64,000 nt of DNA from Antitrichia curtipendula (Eukaryota > Streptophyta > Bryopsida > Hypnales > Leucodontaceae): contig OX579635.1 of NCBI GenBank assembly GCA_951230915.1, positions 23,188,001-23,252,000 of the forward strand, given 5' to 3'. Below the pieces are notes generated by a model. The model saw only the letters and a program-made list of their open reading frames with translations, did no database searches and was not told the DNA's origin. A program made the position numbers and the translations under genes. Of this stretch, positions 1 to 12,427 are shown in pieces (position 1 is the stretch's first letter; every line of letters begins with the position of its first letter).

Positions 1-114
1 ATAGATTTCAGAAATCTAAAATTTTATAGATTTCAGACCATTTCAGAGTACACGGTCTGAACTGTTAAAAGTGGCAAAGTAACGGAATACCGCCATTTTA
101 ACGAAATTGTCCAT
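1..114. mobile_element. Terminal part of a short inverted-repeat element (MITE), cut by the window edge
   Basis: The stretch has repeated ATAGATTTCAGA/TCTGAA words and ends in GCCATTTTAACGAAATTG followed by TCCAT. The same words in the same order form the right half of the complete element at 27,297-27,625, so this is taken as a truncated cousin. Only the right end is visible. No coding content. Confidence 0.55.
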
Positions 115-237
115 TAAGGTAAATAAATTCTCCTGATTCGTTTGCTAGTTGTCCCTTTTGAGAATAGATCTTTTTGTAATATTTGGTGTTGTGGATTGCT
201 ATGGTTGTGTAGCTACACAATTACAATACAAGTCCAA

Positions 238-1972
238 GATGCGTTTGTTACTCCCTGAGCGCGAGATGTGGACGTCTCAAGTTGATGAACTCAAGGTTGC
301 GTTAACAAATGCACAAGAGTCAAAGATGCAGGTGAGTGTAGAGGTAAAATTTCCCACTCGACGTTGTTGATGTTTTGTGCAACAACTGTGCGGTGTTATT
401 TAGCGCTTGGAACTCACTAGCGCGTGCTGATATGGGATCATGGCGTTTTGGCTGTCTTTTTCCGCATGAAGGAGACCGAGCTGAGAACTCAGCTTGAGGA
501 CGCCCAGTAGATGATTGAAAAGCTCTCTTCGAAAGAAGAGGAGCGGAAGTCATGCCAATTGATTAGTGTGCCAAACAGTGTGAGAGCGGAAGATGGCTCA
601 TTCGAGATGACGTTGACCGTCCTTGACGAGGAGAGATCCCTCGGGCGGGAAGTCAAGGCGAAGGTGGCGAGGCTAACAGAGGGTTCAAGAATCCCGCTGT
701 CGCAAGATGATTTCAACCCAATGCGCGGGTCGTTTGACTCCTGGGGAGACGCCCACAAGTCTTTTGGCAGCCCCCAAGTTTCCAGCAGAAAGGTAGGGGA
801 CTTCAATCTCTTAGACTGCTCCATTTGTCCTTGAAGTTACCACGGATCTTGGTGGCCTTGTGAGTCGTTTGGGCGCGGGCTTCTGAGTAAGCTGAGCCTT
901 TGCCGTTGTTTGCAGTTGTGACAAATGGAGGCCGTCGTGGCCGGGGCGCTGAGGCGTGAGCAAGCAGCTGATGCCACCACGAAGCGCCTGGCAGCGGAGA
1001 TCGAACAACTCAGCCGCCTGGTAGGGAGTCTAGCCTCTCATCTTGTGTTTTTAGGGAGCTCTAATAGGGGAAATTGATCGTGTGAACGCCACTAGCACTG
1101 TGCAGGTGCATCAGCGGGAGGCAGACATGCAGAGCAACAAGATGGTCCTGTGATTTCGAGAAGACAATATTTGAAGACTAGAGACTCTATTGAAAGGATT
1201 ATTCTCTGTAGATTCCTACCTTGCCGACGAGAAGAAGATGTTGACAGAGGAGCTTGAACTGATGCGAGCAAAAGCGGATCGCAATCTTGAGCTGACTAGG
1301 TTTGCTATGGAGAACATTCGTCTGCTAGACCAAATTCTTAGGTACGACCAGTTCGAGTGCCGGTCATATTTGTTCCACTTGTGTTGCTGACGACGGTCCT
1401 ATGCTTCTGGATTGTGCATGCGCGCAATCATGGGAATTCAAGGATGTGGGACTCGGGTGCGTGCATCTTGCAGGAGTTTCGCGAAGGCGAAAAGCGAAAT
1501 GTGATGCTGGATGAAATGTCCACTTTACGAGACGAGCTTCTGGAAGCGCTGGATGGGAAGATTGAGGTCAATCAAGGCCTCATTCCTCTAAAAACTCCTC
1601 ACTCAGGTGTCTTTCTCTTTCTTTCTGACCTTTCTATATTGGACTGGATGTCGTACCAGAATATTGTTAGAGGTTGGGAAGGCCAACTAACTCTTTTCCG
1701 TTGCTCATTAGAAAAAGGCCCTGGCACCGGAGCTCTCCGCGGCAGCCCGTGAGAATGAGCTTCTCCGACTGGAGGTAACATTTGCCACTCTGATAGTACT
1801 GTGCAGATGTTCAATCAGCCAAGCAGGTGTGCGTGAGTGCAGAATTGGGATTTTTCATTGGATTTTTTTCCGTTTTTTTAATTTTGTAGGCTGATAACTA
1901 TCAATCGGAAGTGGAAGAGCTGCGCAGCAATTTAAGTTCTTCCTTGGAAAGTTACTCAAAAATGGGAAGGTG
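238..1972 (+). pseudogene. KIN12: Kinesin-12 (KIN12/PAKRP-type) stalk pseudogene, motor domain not in window
   Basis: Blocks of coiled-coil protein sequence separated by intron-like gaps match the stalk of plant KIN-12 kinesins, which act at the phragmoplast midzone. Visible blocks are: EREMWTSQVDELK (about 260-332); a block about 465-795 ending near GSFDSWGDAHKS; AGALRREQAAD through AEIEQLSRL (about 924-1,020); a block about 1,107-1,340 with DSYLADEKK and TRFAMENIRLLDQ; FREGEKRN to LRDELLEALDGK (about 1,476-1,560); ARENELLRLE (about 1,745-1,774); and ADNYQSEVEELRSNL (about 1,890-1,970). Several junctions keep GT/AG. It is broken: TAG follows LEDAQ near 508, TGA precedes the AGALRREQ block, and two TGA codons interrupt FREDNI near 1,150-1,175 where the family has Lys/Arg. 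No motor domain or downstream stalk is seen. The family call comes from recalled conservation and is fairly secure; pseudogene status follows from the stops. Confidence 0.72.
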
Positions 1973-3880
1973 AGCATTCTTGAATCAAGCCTGTAATTCC
2001 GCAAACTGCGTAGTAAGTTGTGGCATGGTTTCTTGTTGTTCCGATATTTTCCTACCTGAGAATTGGTGTATGCGACATACAATACTTTCTAACATACAAT
2101 ATACAATACTTCACTCAGATCCACTCACTCAGTACTTGGTGTATACAACATACAATACTTTCTAAAAGGATGCCATATTTATCACCTCAGTTGAGGAGGT
2201 CACCCATGATCCCATACATACCAAGAAGTACAAGAAGCGTGTCCGGTGTTTTCTCTCCCCGACTTATGGCTTCTCCAAAACTCAACAGCGTATGAACACT
2301 GGAATCAGTCACGTTTGCAGAAGCTTTCTCTCTACGTGTATCCAGGTGCAACCATATCTGGTCACATAGCTGCAGCTCCATCGCAAACAGAAGCTTTATC
2401 AGATATAGCGAAACAAAAAATCCAAATAGTAATGTAAGCTCAGTGCAGAATGGATTCCTAAACTTTACCTCTTGGCCTTTGAGTGACGAGTGCAAATTTT
2501 CAATAAAAATATTCTAGAACTTCAATTTTGATTTTTCACTTTCTTCCTGCTGCATTAAAGCTGAAGAGGCCTTCCTGATTCGCAATCAAACTCTGAAATG
2601 AATAGTTGTACGTGTTCACTGACCCGATGTAATTGCTCTGAAGCCATAAGTTTCCCATGTAGCATCAGCCTTTGCAGTGCAGTACAGCTCCGTAGTAGCT
2701 GTAATCGAAATCACCATGTTAGCTTCACGATTGAGGGAAAACTTTGAAAAAATAATATGAGATGGTTTCAGCAAGTGCCAAAAACCCTAGTGCAAGCACA
2801 AAACATAACTCATACAAGCTTTTTAAATAAACACCTAATGTTCTTATTATAGATTGGAGAGATTTCCAAGGCTGGAGGGCAATGAGTTCAAATTATTGCG
2901 AGTTATTTGATAAACGCTCAAACCGCTGCAGTAGTTCGACTGCACACAGGGTGCCATGTTTAAGCATAACTTCTTGAAGAATGAAGCAAGCAAGGGGTTT
3001 TGACTTCCCAAATGTACACCATGAAGTACAGTTTAACTTGAGGACTTCCCTGATGTAAGTCTAGAATAAACTGATAAAAGATAAAGATAACATGTCAGCT
3101 AAAGATGAATAACAAGATATGAAAACTCGAGAGTACTAGGTAGACGGCATCTAACTTATAATTTCAAACATCGACCTTACAGCAAAAGAGTTGCAGAGAT
3201 GTTTCAGGGTGCAACCTAATTCTGGGAGCAGGCTGAGGCGGTTCGAATCAATTTTAAGAATTTCAAGCAATCAAAGTTTACCGGCTATCGACGGCAACAT
3301 CTCCAACAACTTCTCCTCTATGATCTAGATACATTCGGCAATCTTCACATATGAGTAAGAACGGAGCAACTTCAGAAGGCGTAAGGCACTTCAAACAATC
3401 CCGTCCTGCAACTTTACTTGACAGAAAGAGAAATCTTACCATTTCTGTAAACCAATCGCTTCTAGTAGCATCTCTGCAATATGAGTGAGCAGCGAAGCTT
3501 CATTACTCCCTACTTATACTTTCACGAGAATTAGGTCTTTTGAAAATATATGCCCCTAGCTCTATTCAGTTCGACAGAACTTGAAAACATCAATTAAACC
3601 GTCGCAAGCTAGAAATCTTGGCATTAACCGGCGAATTGCGCAATGAAACTCACCCAAATTATCGTGAGTGGCATCTAAGGTTCCCACAGAAACAGCTACA
3701 TTCACCACATCCACACGGAGCTCCTGCAATCAACAAAACCTTTCCATCACAAATGCATTGCTGCTCAGCATTCTAGGTTATGGATCTTACAGTACTATCA
3801 TAGCAGACCATGAGTTGCACTTTTTTTAAAACTAGCAACACCAACATCGTTCCAAATGAATCATGGCAGAGGCCTCAGCA
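1973..3880. other. Intergenic, no gene recognised
   Basis: No reading frame here resembles a known protein. One local duplication is visible: TTGGTGTATGCGACATACAA at about 2,063 recurs with minor changes at about 2,136 (TTGGTGTATACAACATACAA), each followed by TACTTTCTA. The rest is unremarkable, moderately AT-rich sequence. Confidence 0.5.
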
Positions 3881-4605
3881 CAACTTGCAATAAATACTTT
3901 TTTCAAAAATATAAATTTGAAATTGGTTTTGTAGAGTTATATATATGTGGGAAGCTTTTAATCATTCCAATTTGACCAATGAGTCAAAAGTTATGAGGAA
4001 TTGTAGTTTGCGGGTAGTTATGGTTTCTCTACTCTAAAATAAACTTTGAAGTCCTTTATCTTAGTACTCATTTTTCAATATTTTTTGAAAAAAATAAAAT
4101 CGTAAAATGTAGATTGTTTATTACAACATTGCAACCATTGGGATTGGCATTTTTCAATTCCATAACTAAATTCTTAACAATTTTGTATTTTGAATCATTC
4201 TCTACTTCTTTCTACTTACTATTTTTTTTCCTATATGTTGTACAATTTCAAATGATGTGAGATTTTTTACGCATGTAGCCAACTTGTCTAGGAAAAAGAA
4301 TCCAAAGAAGCACCACCATTTTTGACATTTTTTCATAGAAAAGTGAGCTTTTGGTGCAGCTGCCCAATTTTTTGCAGGGCCCAAAAAATGATTTTAATGA
4401 ATTTTAATGCTTATATCTTGCAATTCACGTAGTGGAAATTTCTGAAATTTTTACCACATGTTTTCAAGTCAACATAATACAAGATCCTACAGTTATATGT
4501 GTAAAAAAAAAAGTTTTTTTCAAAAATTTGGTACTTCTACTAAAAATGACAGTTCTTGAGCATTTTCGGTGAATTTAGAGGTTAACAAATATTGCAATTA
4601 ATCAA
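3880..4605 (+). repeat. Dispersed repeat, copy 1 of the TTAACCCCTAAAG-type family
   Basis: The order of words (TGTAGATTGTTTATTACAAC, CTACTTCTTTCTACTTACTA, TAATACAAGATCCTA, GTGGAAATTTCTGAAATTT) is the same as at 56.2-57.0 kb and 60.4-61.2 kb. More diverged relatives lie at 8.58-9.09 kb, 14.28-14.54 kb and, inverted, 18.80-19.73 kb. The ends of this copy are eroded. Non-coding as far as can be seen. Confidence 0.65.
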
Positions 4606-6300
4606 CCTAAGCCGTCCAATTGTAGCTTTGGCAGCCACATTGTAGCCATTGATTTAGCATGTCGTCTTTTTCCTTGAGGTCCGCTATAGTTTAAGGATTA
4701 GCAAATTGTTGTTTACTCTCTTGGTAGGTGTTCCTCCTTGAGCTTCATTGTAATATGAAGATTAGCAAATTGTTCTTTATTCTCCAAGTAGATGTTTGTA
4801 GGTGTTTAGCAACTTTAGGTCTTTAGGATCACCTCGCATTTACTGCTCCTCTCCGTGCTTGTATTTATTGAAAGTTTTGCATTTGATGTGTATTCAAATT
4901 TGCTCCTTAAGATTGTGGTTTCCCCCCTACTCTTCTTTGAATGTGGAAGCACCATTTTCCCAAATTTGGAGGTGCTTCTTGAAACCTTGCTTTTGTGAGT
5001 TTTGATTTCTGTATTACATTGTATTTCACTTGCAAATGGAGACATTGAGTGTTGGCAGGGAATTGGGTGTATGAATGATTGAGTCACTTGAGTGAACCAC
5101 TTTTTATATCATAGTGTTTTTTCCAACAAGACCTTTGCATTGCAAGCCACATTGTAGATAATTCACTACAACATTGTAGCTATAATTTTGAACATGCATT
5201 CTTAACTTGAATGCAAAGGCAACTATGTAATTATTTAAATGGTCTCTTCTTTAAATAAAGAGCTATGGACTTTTAAAGTTGCAAACTGGATTTAGAAAAC
5301 TCTATATAGCACTTTATGGAGTCTCTTGATTCCATCCCTACCCGCAAACTGGAATTCCTCATAACTTTTCATCTCATTAATCAGAATAAAATGATTCAAA
5401 GTTTTTCGCGCAGGAGTAAATATGTAGAATCAATTTCAAGTTTTTATTTTTTTTGAAAGTGATTTTGAAAGAAGTTTTTTGAATTGCCCAGACTGCCCGC
5501 CAAGTAACAAAAACTACATATTATGTAATAACTTTTTTTTATCATGTAGTCAAAAGTTATGAAAAGTATTGGGCCTTGAAGCTACTTCTTGGGCACATGT
5601 GGTGTGAAATTTTTAAAGAAAAAAAATAAAAACTCCATTTGTAGTAAACTGCCTAGAATTGCTATGTTGTCAAAAAATGGTGTTTGGTCCTTTAGGAGTT
5701 AAAATAGTAGTTATAGGCTTTTGAAGGGGCCAAATTGAATCACATTTTCAAAAGTCCATAGAAGAATTATTTTCAGCAATATATTTTTCCCCAAAAGAAT
5801 TTGGAATCTTAAATGTTATTAGAAATTGCAAATGGGCTTCAAATCAATATTGAAGATTGGATAAATATTGAACCATTGGCATTTTCAAGAATTAGAGTAC
5901 CAAAATGAGTGGATGATATCACTAGGCATTTTTGGCAGGACATATTGTAGGATTCTAAAAGGATCCTCTCCAATGCTTATCTTACACCACTATGTCACTT
6001 TCTCCATATTATTGTATTCACTTTCCTTATGCAAATTTTTTCTGGCTACTTTGGGATTTAAGGTGTTGGGGTGTAGGCTTTGGGTAGAGCACTAGTTTTG
6101 CGACTCAAACTCCCAACTTTAAGGTGCACACATTTGGAACCTCATGTAACTCTCACGTTTTGGGCAAATACTTGTCAGTTGTTGGCACAACAACAACAAC
6201 ATCAATCCCTACACGTGATGTCCTTCACAATGTGGAAGACGTGACGCATGTTTCAAAGATACAACTCTTCAACTCGCTTGCTCTTGTGCCTCAATTTTGA
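4606..6300. other. Intergenic with decayed repeat sequence
   Basis: AT-rich DNA. About 5,340-5,720 has words of the same family as 3.9-4.6 kb and ends with TCCTTTAGGAGTTAAAA, an eroded form of that family's terminus. A short (CAA)n run lies at about 6,187-6,201. No protein-coding gene is recognised. Confidence 0.45.
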
Positions 6301-6399
6301 CTGTTGTTGTAGGTCACCTTGATCTCACCATAGTGTCTCCAATCGGTACTTGAGACTACAAGTGATGTGGATAGTCCTTTAGACGCATCAAAGAAAAGA

Positions 6400-7600
6400 T
6401 TTGCCGGTGCTTGTAGTGCGTGGAAATGATGCAAGACAACACCGACTACCATGATGATGAGGTGGCAAGAAGTCTCACCATACTGAGAAGGGCCTACCAA
6501 TATACTTGGGTGGAAGGGAAATTTAATGTGAACAATAATCTGACGAGAGTTGTATGCCAAAGTTGTACCACAATTTGTGATAGAAGAAAAGTAATGGTTC
6601 CCAAAGGTGACAACCTAGAGAAGCATGAAGATAAGCGCGTCTTCAAGCATGATGGGGAGCTATTGCTGCATTGCACGATGGTGACACCTACGTGAAGAGC
6701 AACTGCAAACACTTGAAGTTCACCAAGTTGTAGGCTAGACTCAAATAAGCTAGCAATGCAACCGACCAACTCGTAGCCGGCTTGGAGGGCAAAATGAAGA
6801 GAAAAGGAATGTAGTTCAATGGTCATCTAATGTGCTCGCCAATGTGTGACTATGAACATAAATAATACCTTTTAAGAGACCTTAAGGTGAAAAATGTACC
6901 CAAGAAACATTAGTCCACAACATTTGGATGGAAAATGGAGGAATATTTGCATGCATTTGTTTTGTCCGCGTTGAAGGCCGTAGTTAGGTCTGCTAGTTTC
7001 ATCTCCATTAGCACTGACAAGGTGATGGCCATTGTCACCACTTCGTAGATTGGCATGTACATCTATGCCATGCAATCCTAGAAACGAGTATTACATTTGT
7101 TGCACCTTTCATGTGTAGCTAATAGTGATATTGCCGATAGTTTGACTAATGTAATAATGTATGCTCTTTTAAGTGCTCAGGGTGGACTATCTCGCAAGGA
7201 AATTTGCTTGTAAATTGGTCTTTTTTGGTGATGACAAAGTAAGCACCTTCCAAGGCCCAAAGATTAGGGTGATCACCAAGATTCAAGAAAAGTGGATGCC
7301 TTTTAGCCTAGATCCTCATGTGTTAGTCACATGATTGATCTCATTGTGGAAACCTTGTCCAATTATTCCTTGGTTTCTCACTTGGAGAAGCTTTGTTAGT
7401 CTCTGTATTCATACTTTTGCCGCAGCAATAAGCGGCATTTTGAACTACAGAAGCTCGATGACCTCATAGAAACTAAAGAAAACAAAATGTTAAAAAATGT
7501 AGAAACTAATTGGATATCTATGAGAAGTCTAGCACAAAAGATTTTGTTTGAGTACAAAACACTATTGGTTAAAATGGACGTGGACATGTCTGCCCCTGCC
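6400..7600 (+). pseudogene. Degenerate hAT-type transposase (zinc-finger/ZNF862-like family)
   Basis: Three-frame reading gives an ordered series of matches to plant hAT-like transposases. First comes a BED-like segment (about 6,510-6,650) with WVEGKFN, a CQSC cysteine pair and LEKHEDKR. Next, about 6,930-7,050, is LKAVVRSASFISISTDKV, the acidic catalytic-core region. Then come LTNVIMYAL and GGLSRKEI (about 7,130-7,205), HMIDLIVETLSNYSLVSHLEKL (about 7,325-7,395) and SLYSYFC, NKRHFELQKL, NVETNWISMRSLAQK (about 7,400-7,540). Stops and frameshifts separate the blocks, so it cannot encode a working enzyme. No inverted ends or target duplication were located. The family is inferred from the order of motifs. 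Confidence 0.6.
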
Positions 7601-8580
7601 AGTCAAAAACCAAACTCCTCAAAACTATTTTTTTATTAAATTTTTGTAGGAAGAAAAATGAAATTGGCATTCAACCCAAGTTGTTTCATTGATTTTTTGA
7701 ACCTTTCTAGAATTAGTTACAAATTTTTCAAGATGAAATGCAATAGTCACTAAAAGCTACCACCTCTTGAAATGTGCAATATTGGTACATTGAACAAAGC
7801 AATATGTACCTTTGCGTTAGTGGTCACTTTTAGAGCATTCTACCTTATAACAAATATTATTGTAAGTAACTCCTATATGTCTTACATCCTCTTAGAATCT
7901 TCTACTTTCCATTTACACCAAACTTTATGAACATGTAAAATATATAGTTTAACTCCGTGAAATTGAAAAGAGTGTAGGATATAACCAATTTAAAACAATT
8001 TTCTTACCAAAGTTGAGGCTTTGTTCACATATAAAAAAATAAAAAACATCTTCAAGGGGCAATTAAGGCAAGAAAAGACTTTGGAACCTTTTTTCTTTAG
8101 ATCAGAATACCCTGAATATTAGATTTCAACATCAAATTATTATGAAAAATTGTATAAAGGTGAAAACATAAATCACTTGAAAGTGTTGTTTGGATGTTGT
8201 ATATTGCGCATCTCACACAAATATAAGAATAAATTTTGGGGGTATCAAGCCAATGTATTTGAATAAAAACTAAACAATTCGTACAACATTCACAACCACG
8301 GTTTGTGAGAAACAAACTTTTAATTATAAGTCATATTGGTGAAGTCCCTTTATGGTTTGAAAATATCACAAGGCTTTGCTAAGAAAATCAAAGTGACCTT
8401 TAAGCAATCATTGCAGTAAATTCTAATTAAATGTATATTCCATCTAATGCAGCCAATAATCATCAATACAAAAATATTGACTAAATATAACCTCTGAAGT
8501 CCATTAACCCTATGGAGATCAAAATGCAACTTCAGGTAGGTTCATACGGTTTCAATATTCATCATAATTTACTAATTTTT
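7601..8580. other. Intergenic, no gene recognised
   Basis: Very AT-rich sequence with no convincing coding frame, RNA gene or terminal repeat. Confidence 0.4.
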
Positions 8581-9090
8581 TTTTATAAATCTAAAAAAAT
8601 ACATAAGCTTTAGGAGAATATAATTTTTATTTCAATCAATGCCTAAAAGCAAAAGTTATTGCACAAAAAGCCAAAAATGAAGGTCGGCGGGCAGCCCCCA
8701 AAAGGCCAAAATATCACAAAAAATCAAAATAGTTTTTGTAAATTTTTTTTTCTAACACATTATATTTTTTTTCTCATGTAAAACTTTGAATCATTCTATT
8801 TGGACTAGTGATGAGAAAATTATGGACGATCTTGTTCTTCATGCAATCTAAAGATGTTCTTGAAAAAAAACTTTGGTCCAACTTTGAATGCTAATATCTT
8901 CCAATCTGTACAATCAATTTTGATGAAATTTTTACCACATGATTTTAGACAAGTAAAGTACAAGATCCTATAGTTAGGTTTAAAAAAAATATTTTTCTAC
9001 TTTCTTAGACGAATGCAGTAGAAATGACAATTTTGAGTGTTTTTTGACAAAAAAATGGCCTTAGGACTTTAGGAGATAATCTAAATTAAT
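8580..9090 (+). repeat. Dispersed repeat, copy 3 of the TTAACCCCTAAAG-type family
   Basis: Contains AACTTTGAATCATTCTATTT, TACCACATGATTTTAGACAA and TACAAGATCCTATAGTTA, and ends with GGACTTTAGGAGATAATC, a mutated form of the family terminus. The word order is the same as at 3.9-4.6 kb. Non-coding. Confidence 0.5.
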
Positions 9091-9737
9091 TTTGACCTAA
9101 AGGTCGTAACTAGGAATATGCATGCATCTCATTTATTAGACCTTTCATTGTTTTACCTATTGTCTTTACTATTGTCTTTTTATTGTTCTTTAACTATTTT
9201 AAGTGTCCTTTTACAACTAAAATATATTAAACAAGTGGAATGTTTTTGCAATTCTAAATTATATAATTTTTGTAAAATATTAAATTTAATAGATTTGAAT
9301 GGAATATGATTTAGAATTGTACATGTGATATTGAATTCCATTATGTATTAGTTTGATGAATCTATTGGCTTTTAGAAATTCATGACTCCTTTTCAATCTA
9401 TGCGTAAATCAATCCATGACATGGAGGTTTCAATATACATGGATTTGAATTTAGATCAAATTGTATGAGTTTGAATTTGGAATTGCATGAAATTGAATTT
9501 CTTAGGCTTCAATATATAAGATTATTGCCACTTGCGGCTTACATAGAAAATTCTGATTAATTAGAATAGTTTTTGTTATAGTTTTCAATTTTATTTACTT
9601 TTAAGTACTTCAAAGTTGTAAGAATTACAATATGTTGTTGAAGCCATTTGAAAATTCTTAGAAGTGACACATTTTAAAAGTTAGTTCATGATATTTTCAC
9701 ACAATTATTTACCTGTATGAAAATTTTGAAATTATTA
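9091..9737. other. Intergenic, no gene recognised
   Basis: AT-rich DNA between two repeats. A few diverged direct repeats of TTTGAATTTGGAATTG type occur near 9,420-9,500. Nothing coding is recognised. Confidence 0.4.
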
Positions 9738-9796
9738 ATATTTTAAATTTTAAATTTTAAATTTTAAAATTTTAAATTTTAAAATTTTAAATTTTA
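9738..9796. repeat. TTTTAAA microsatellite
   Basis: About eight to nine imperfect copies of AAATTTT/TTTTAAA, alternating 7- and 8-bp spacing. Self-complementary by nature. Confidence 0.85.
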
Positions 9797-9994
9797 GAAA
9801 AGCTCGATAGCTTATGTCTAATAGGTCTACTATTCATAATCAAGAACATCTCCATATGGAACATATTATCAACAATTTCTATTATGTCAAACAATATAAG
9901 AAATTTCAAAATATCATATTTATTTTGTGATACAAGTAGAAGTATATAATATTGTAGAGTAAAATGATAGTAAGCTTGCAACAAACTTAAAAGC
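9797..9994. other. Short unassigned spacer
   Basis: AT-rich, no recognisable gene or repeat ends. Confidence 0.3.
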
Positions 9995-10158
9995 ACAATA
10001 AAAGTAAAAGCATCATAAATACAAAAGGTTATAGTTCAAAAGTAAAAGCATTTTTCTAAAATAAAAGCATTGTTTCCAAAGCAAAAGCACTATTTCCAAA
10101 GCAAAAGCATTGTTCCAAAGTAAAAGCATTATTTCTAAAGTAAAAGCATTGTTCTTGG
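9995..10158. repeat. AAAAGCAT minisatellite
   Basis: Tandem copies of a 22-24-bp unit built on AAAAGCATTGTTTCCAAAG(C/T), with about six clear repeats between 10,040 and 10,155 and weaker ones upstream. Confidence 0.8.
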
Positions 10159-10590
10159 CTATCATGTATAAATAAAAAATCATTCTAATATTAAAATTAC
10201 AATTTACTCCTTCCTTTCATGGGCTTTTTTTGTTGAATGTTCTTATGCATTACATCTCATTAACTATTGAATAAAGCTAAAGTTTTGTTATTAGATAAAT
10301 TCCATCAATTACATAGCATTAGAAAAGTATAATTATAAAAATGATATTTCACTTAGATCATGCCAAATTGGTGAACACAACTCCACTACATATGTTTAAG
10401 TAAGGATTCCAAATTCTTAAAGCTTGTTATAAGGAGGAGGAGAAAAAGAAGGGAGAAAAGAAGAAAGAGATGCCATGGTTGATTGACAAGAAAATTTTAC
10501 AATACTTGGCCTATCTCAACCCCTAAGTTTTGGCCACCAAATAGCTTCATTTCCATTTCGGACGAGCTGCACCAATTTCCACCTTCGATG
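10159..10590. other. Intergenic, no gene recognised
   Basis: AT-rich. A purine-rich patch (GGAGGAGGAGAAAAAGAAGG) lies around 10,431-10,470. No gene recognised. Confidence 0.35.
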
Positions 10591-10772
10591 CAGTACTAGA
10601 AAGTTAAATTTTTTTGTTGATTTGGTCGTGTTGATTTCAATCACTTTTTGGTTGATTTAGATAGTACTTTGTTGGTTTCAACAAATTTCAACAGATTATT
10701 GTCCAAATCAACAAAAAAGTGACCCAAATCAATGTGACCAAATCAACAAAAAAACTGAATTTTCTAATAGTG
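10591..10772. mobile_element. CACTA-type MITE, 182 bp foldback with 3-bp target duplication
   Basis: The two arms are about 75 bp each and pair almost throughout. The left arm starts CAGTACTAGAAAGTTAAA; the reverse complement of the right arm starts CACTATTAGAAAATTCAG. Both continue with TTTTTTGTTGATTTGGTC. The element is flanked on both sides by ATG (10,588-10,590 and 10,773-10,775). CACTA-like ends plus a 3-bp duplication suggest mobilisation by a CACTA transposase. It has no coding capacity. Confidence 0.75.
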
Positions 10773-12427
10773 ATGGCTCTTCTACAAACATACAACACAC
10801 ATCAATTATCACAATAAGGAGGCCATCAAATTTCTTTGGAGAACGTGGAATGAATTTATTGAAGAATTATGGCCGGGTAATGCCGTTGCTCCAATGAAGC
10901 TCCAGAGTTGGAAAATCAAAGTTGTAACTTCACAAGAAGATAACATTGTACAAGCACAAAACACCACATCTTTTTCTTCGTAAGCAAAGGGAAATGAGAA
11001 TGCTAAATTCCAAATTCCAAATTCAAGTTTGCTAACTAAAAAAAATAAAGTGCACTACAGTAAGCTTAAGTACTATGACTAATAAGGTCACTAAGTCCAT
11101 TGCAAGCCAAATTAGGTTGGAAATGGGTCTGGTTACCATATTTTCAAAATCATGTGCTAGCAGCAACCATCCAACAAAAAATATAGCTAACAAAAAGAAA
11201 AGAAAAAATTACCAGAAAAGTCAAAATATGTTCAGTTAGATGACTAGCAAGACTGTAAAAATCAATTAAAATATTTTTAATTGTACGCATCTAATCTTAA
11301 CTTAGTCTACCCAACATTTAGAGTCCTAGGACATTTAGAGAAATTTGGAAGTCAAAAAGTTACAATATAGCAACCAAAATCTCTAGTCCATGTTTAGTTT
11401 ACCTTTGCAAATTTCTTCAAGAATGAGAAATTTTTGTTAGCTAGATAGTAAAAGGTTCTAGAAGGTTTGGGCTATAGAAAACCTCAAGCTGGGAAAATCA
11501 AGCAATTGCACTGTGGTTTCAGAATAACTGATTGTTATGCATTTAATGAGGATTACATATGTAGTTTACTTTTGATGCACAATTGAGATTGTATTTTTTT
11601 TTTTTTTGAAATACATGGACAATTTCCATTAGGAGACAGTATTTTTGAAAACAAGCATTAGGTGTTGTCATTGTGGGTATTGTGGGTGTTGAAGGTGTCG
11701 AATCATATCAAATGGGGCATGCATGATTTTATGGAACATATAACATAATGTTTTTGGTGTAGGTGTACAAGATTTTTTTGTGTTAATGACCTATTTTTTT
11801 GTCTTGCACGTATCATTAACAAATTAGCAATAGTAGTATAAAATGCATAACATTAAGTGTTTGGAAATATTTATTTTTGTTGAAATGTATTGAACCACAA
11901 ATATATATTGTTTGTTTTTCTTGCAACAAAAAGATTGATGTTGAAGGGAAAAAAGAAATTTTATTAAAAAATTTGTAAATACTTGAAGCCTATAGCTACA
12001 TTTTAATATATTTTTAAAATTTTGAGCTACTTTAAGACCTTTCTTCGAGATTAAGTGTTGCCTAAACTTTGGATCATGCCACTATGTTTTGAGAAGAGAC
12101 AAGTAGTCCCATTCCCCCCTTCTAAAAAATTAATAGCCGTGTGACTCAAAAAGAAAAAAATACCCCACTTTTGAAAAATCAATGGCTGTGCAATTCAAAA
12201 AGAAAACAATAACCCCTAGTACTGTGCAATTTGACTTGAAAAAGTTGTTAGTACAAGTGCCCCATTTGCTTCATTGAATCATCTGTTTGCCTTTCAAAAT
12301 TGCAAGTGAGGGTTACAATAATTATAATTATATTGAAATCCGACCATGTTGTGAGGATGTTGCTGGAGAAGATAATCAATAGACATGACACTATTTAGAT
12401 CAAATGTGGCAAGCTAATTTTGATATT
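10773..12427. other. Intergenic, no gene recognised
   Basis: AT-rich sequence with a T13 run near 11,595. No protein similarity, RNA gene or element ends were recognised. Confidence 0.4.
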
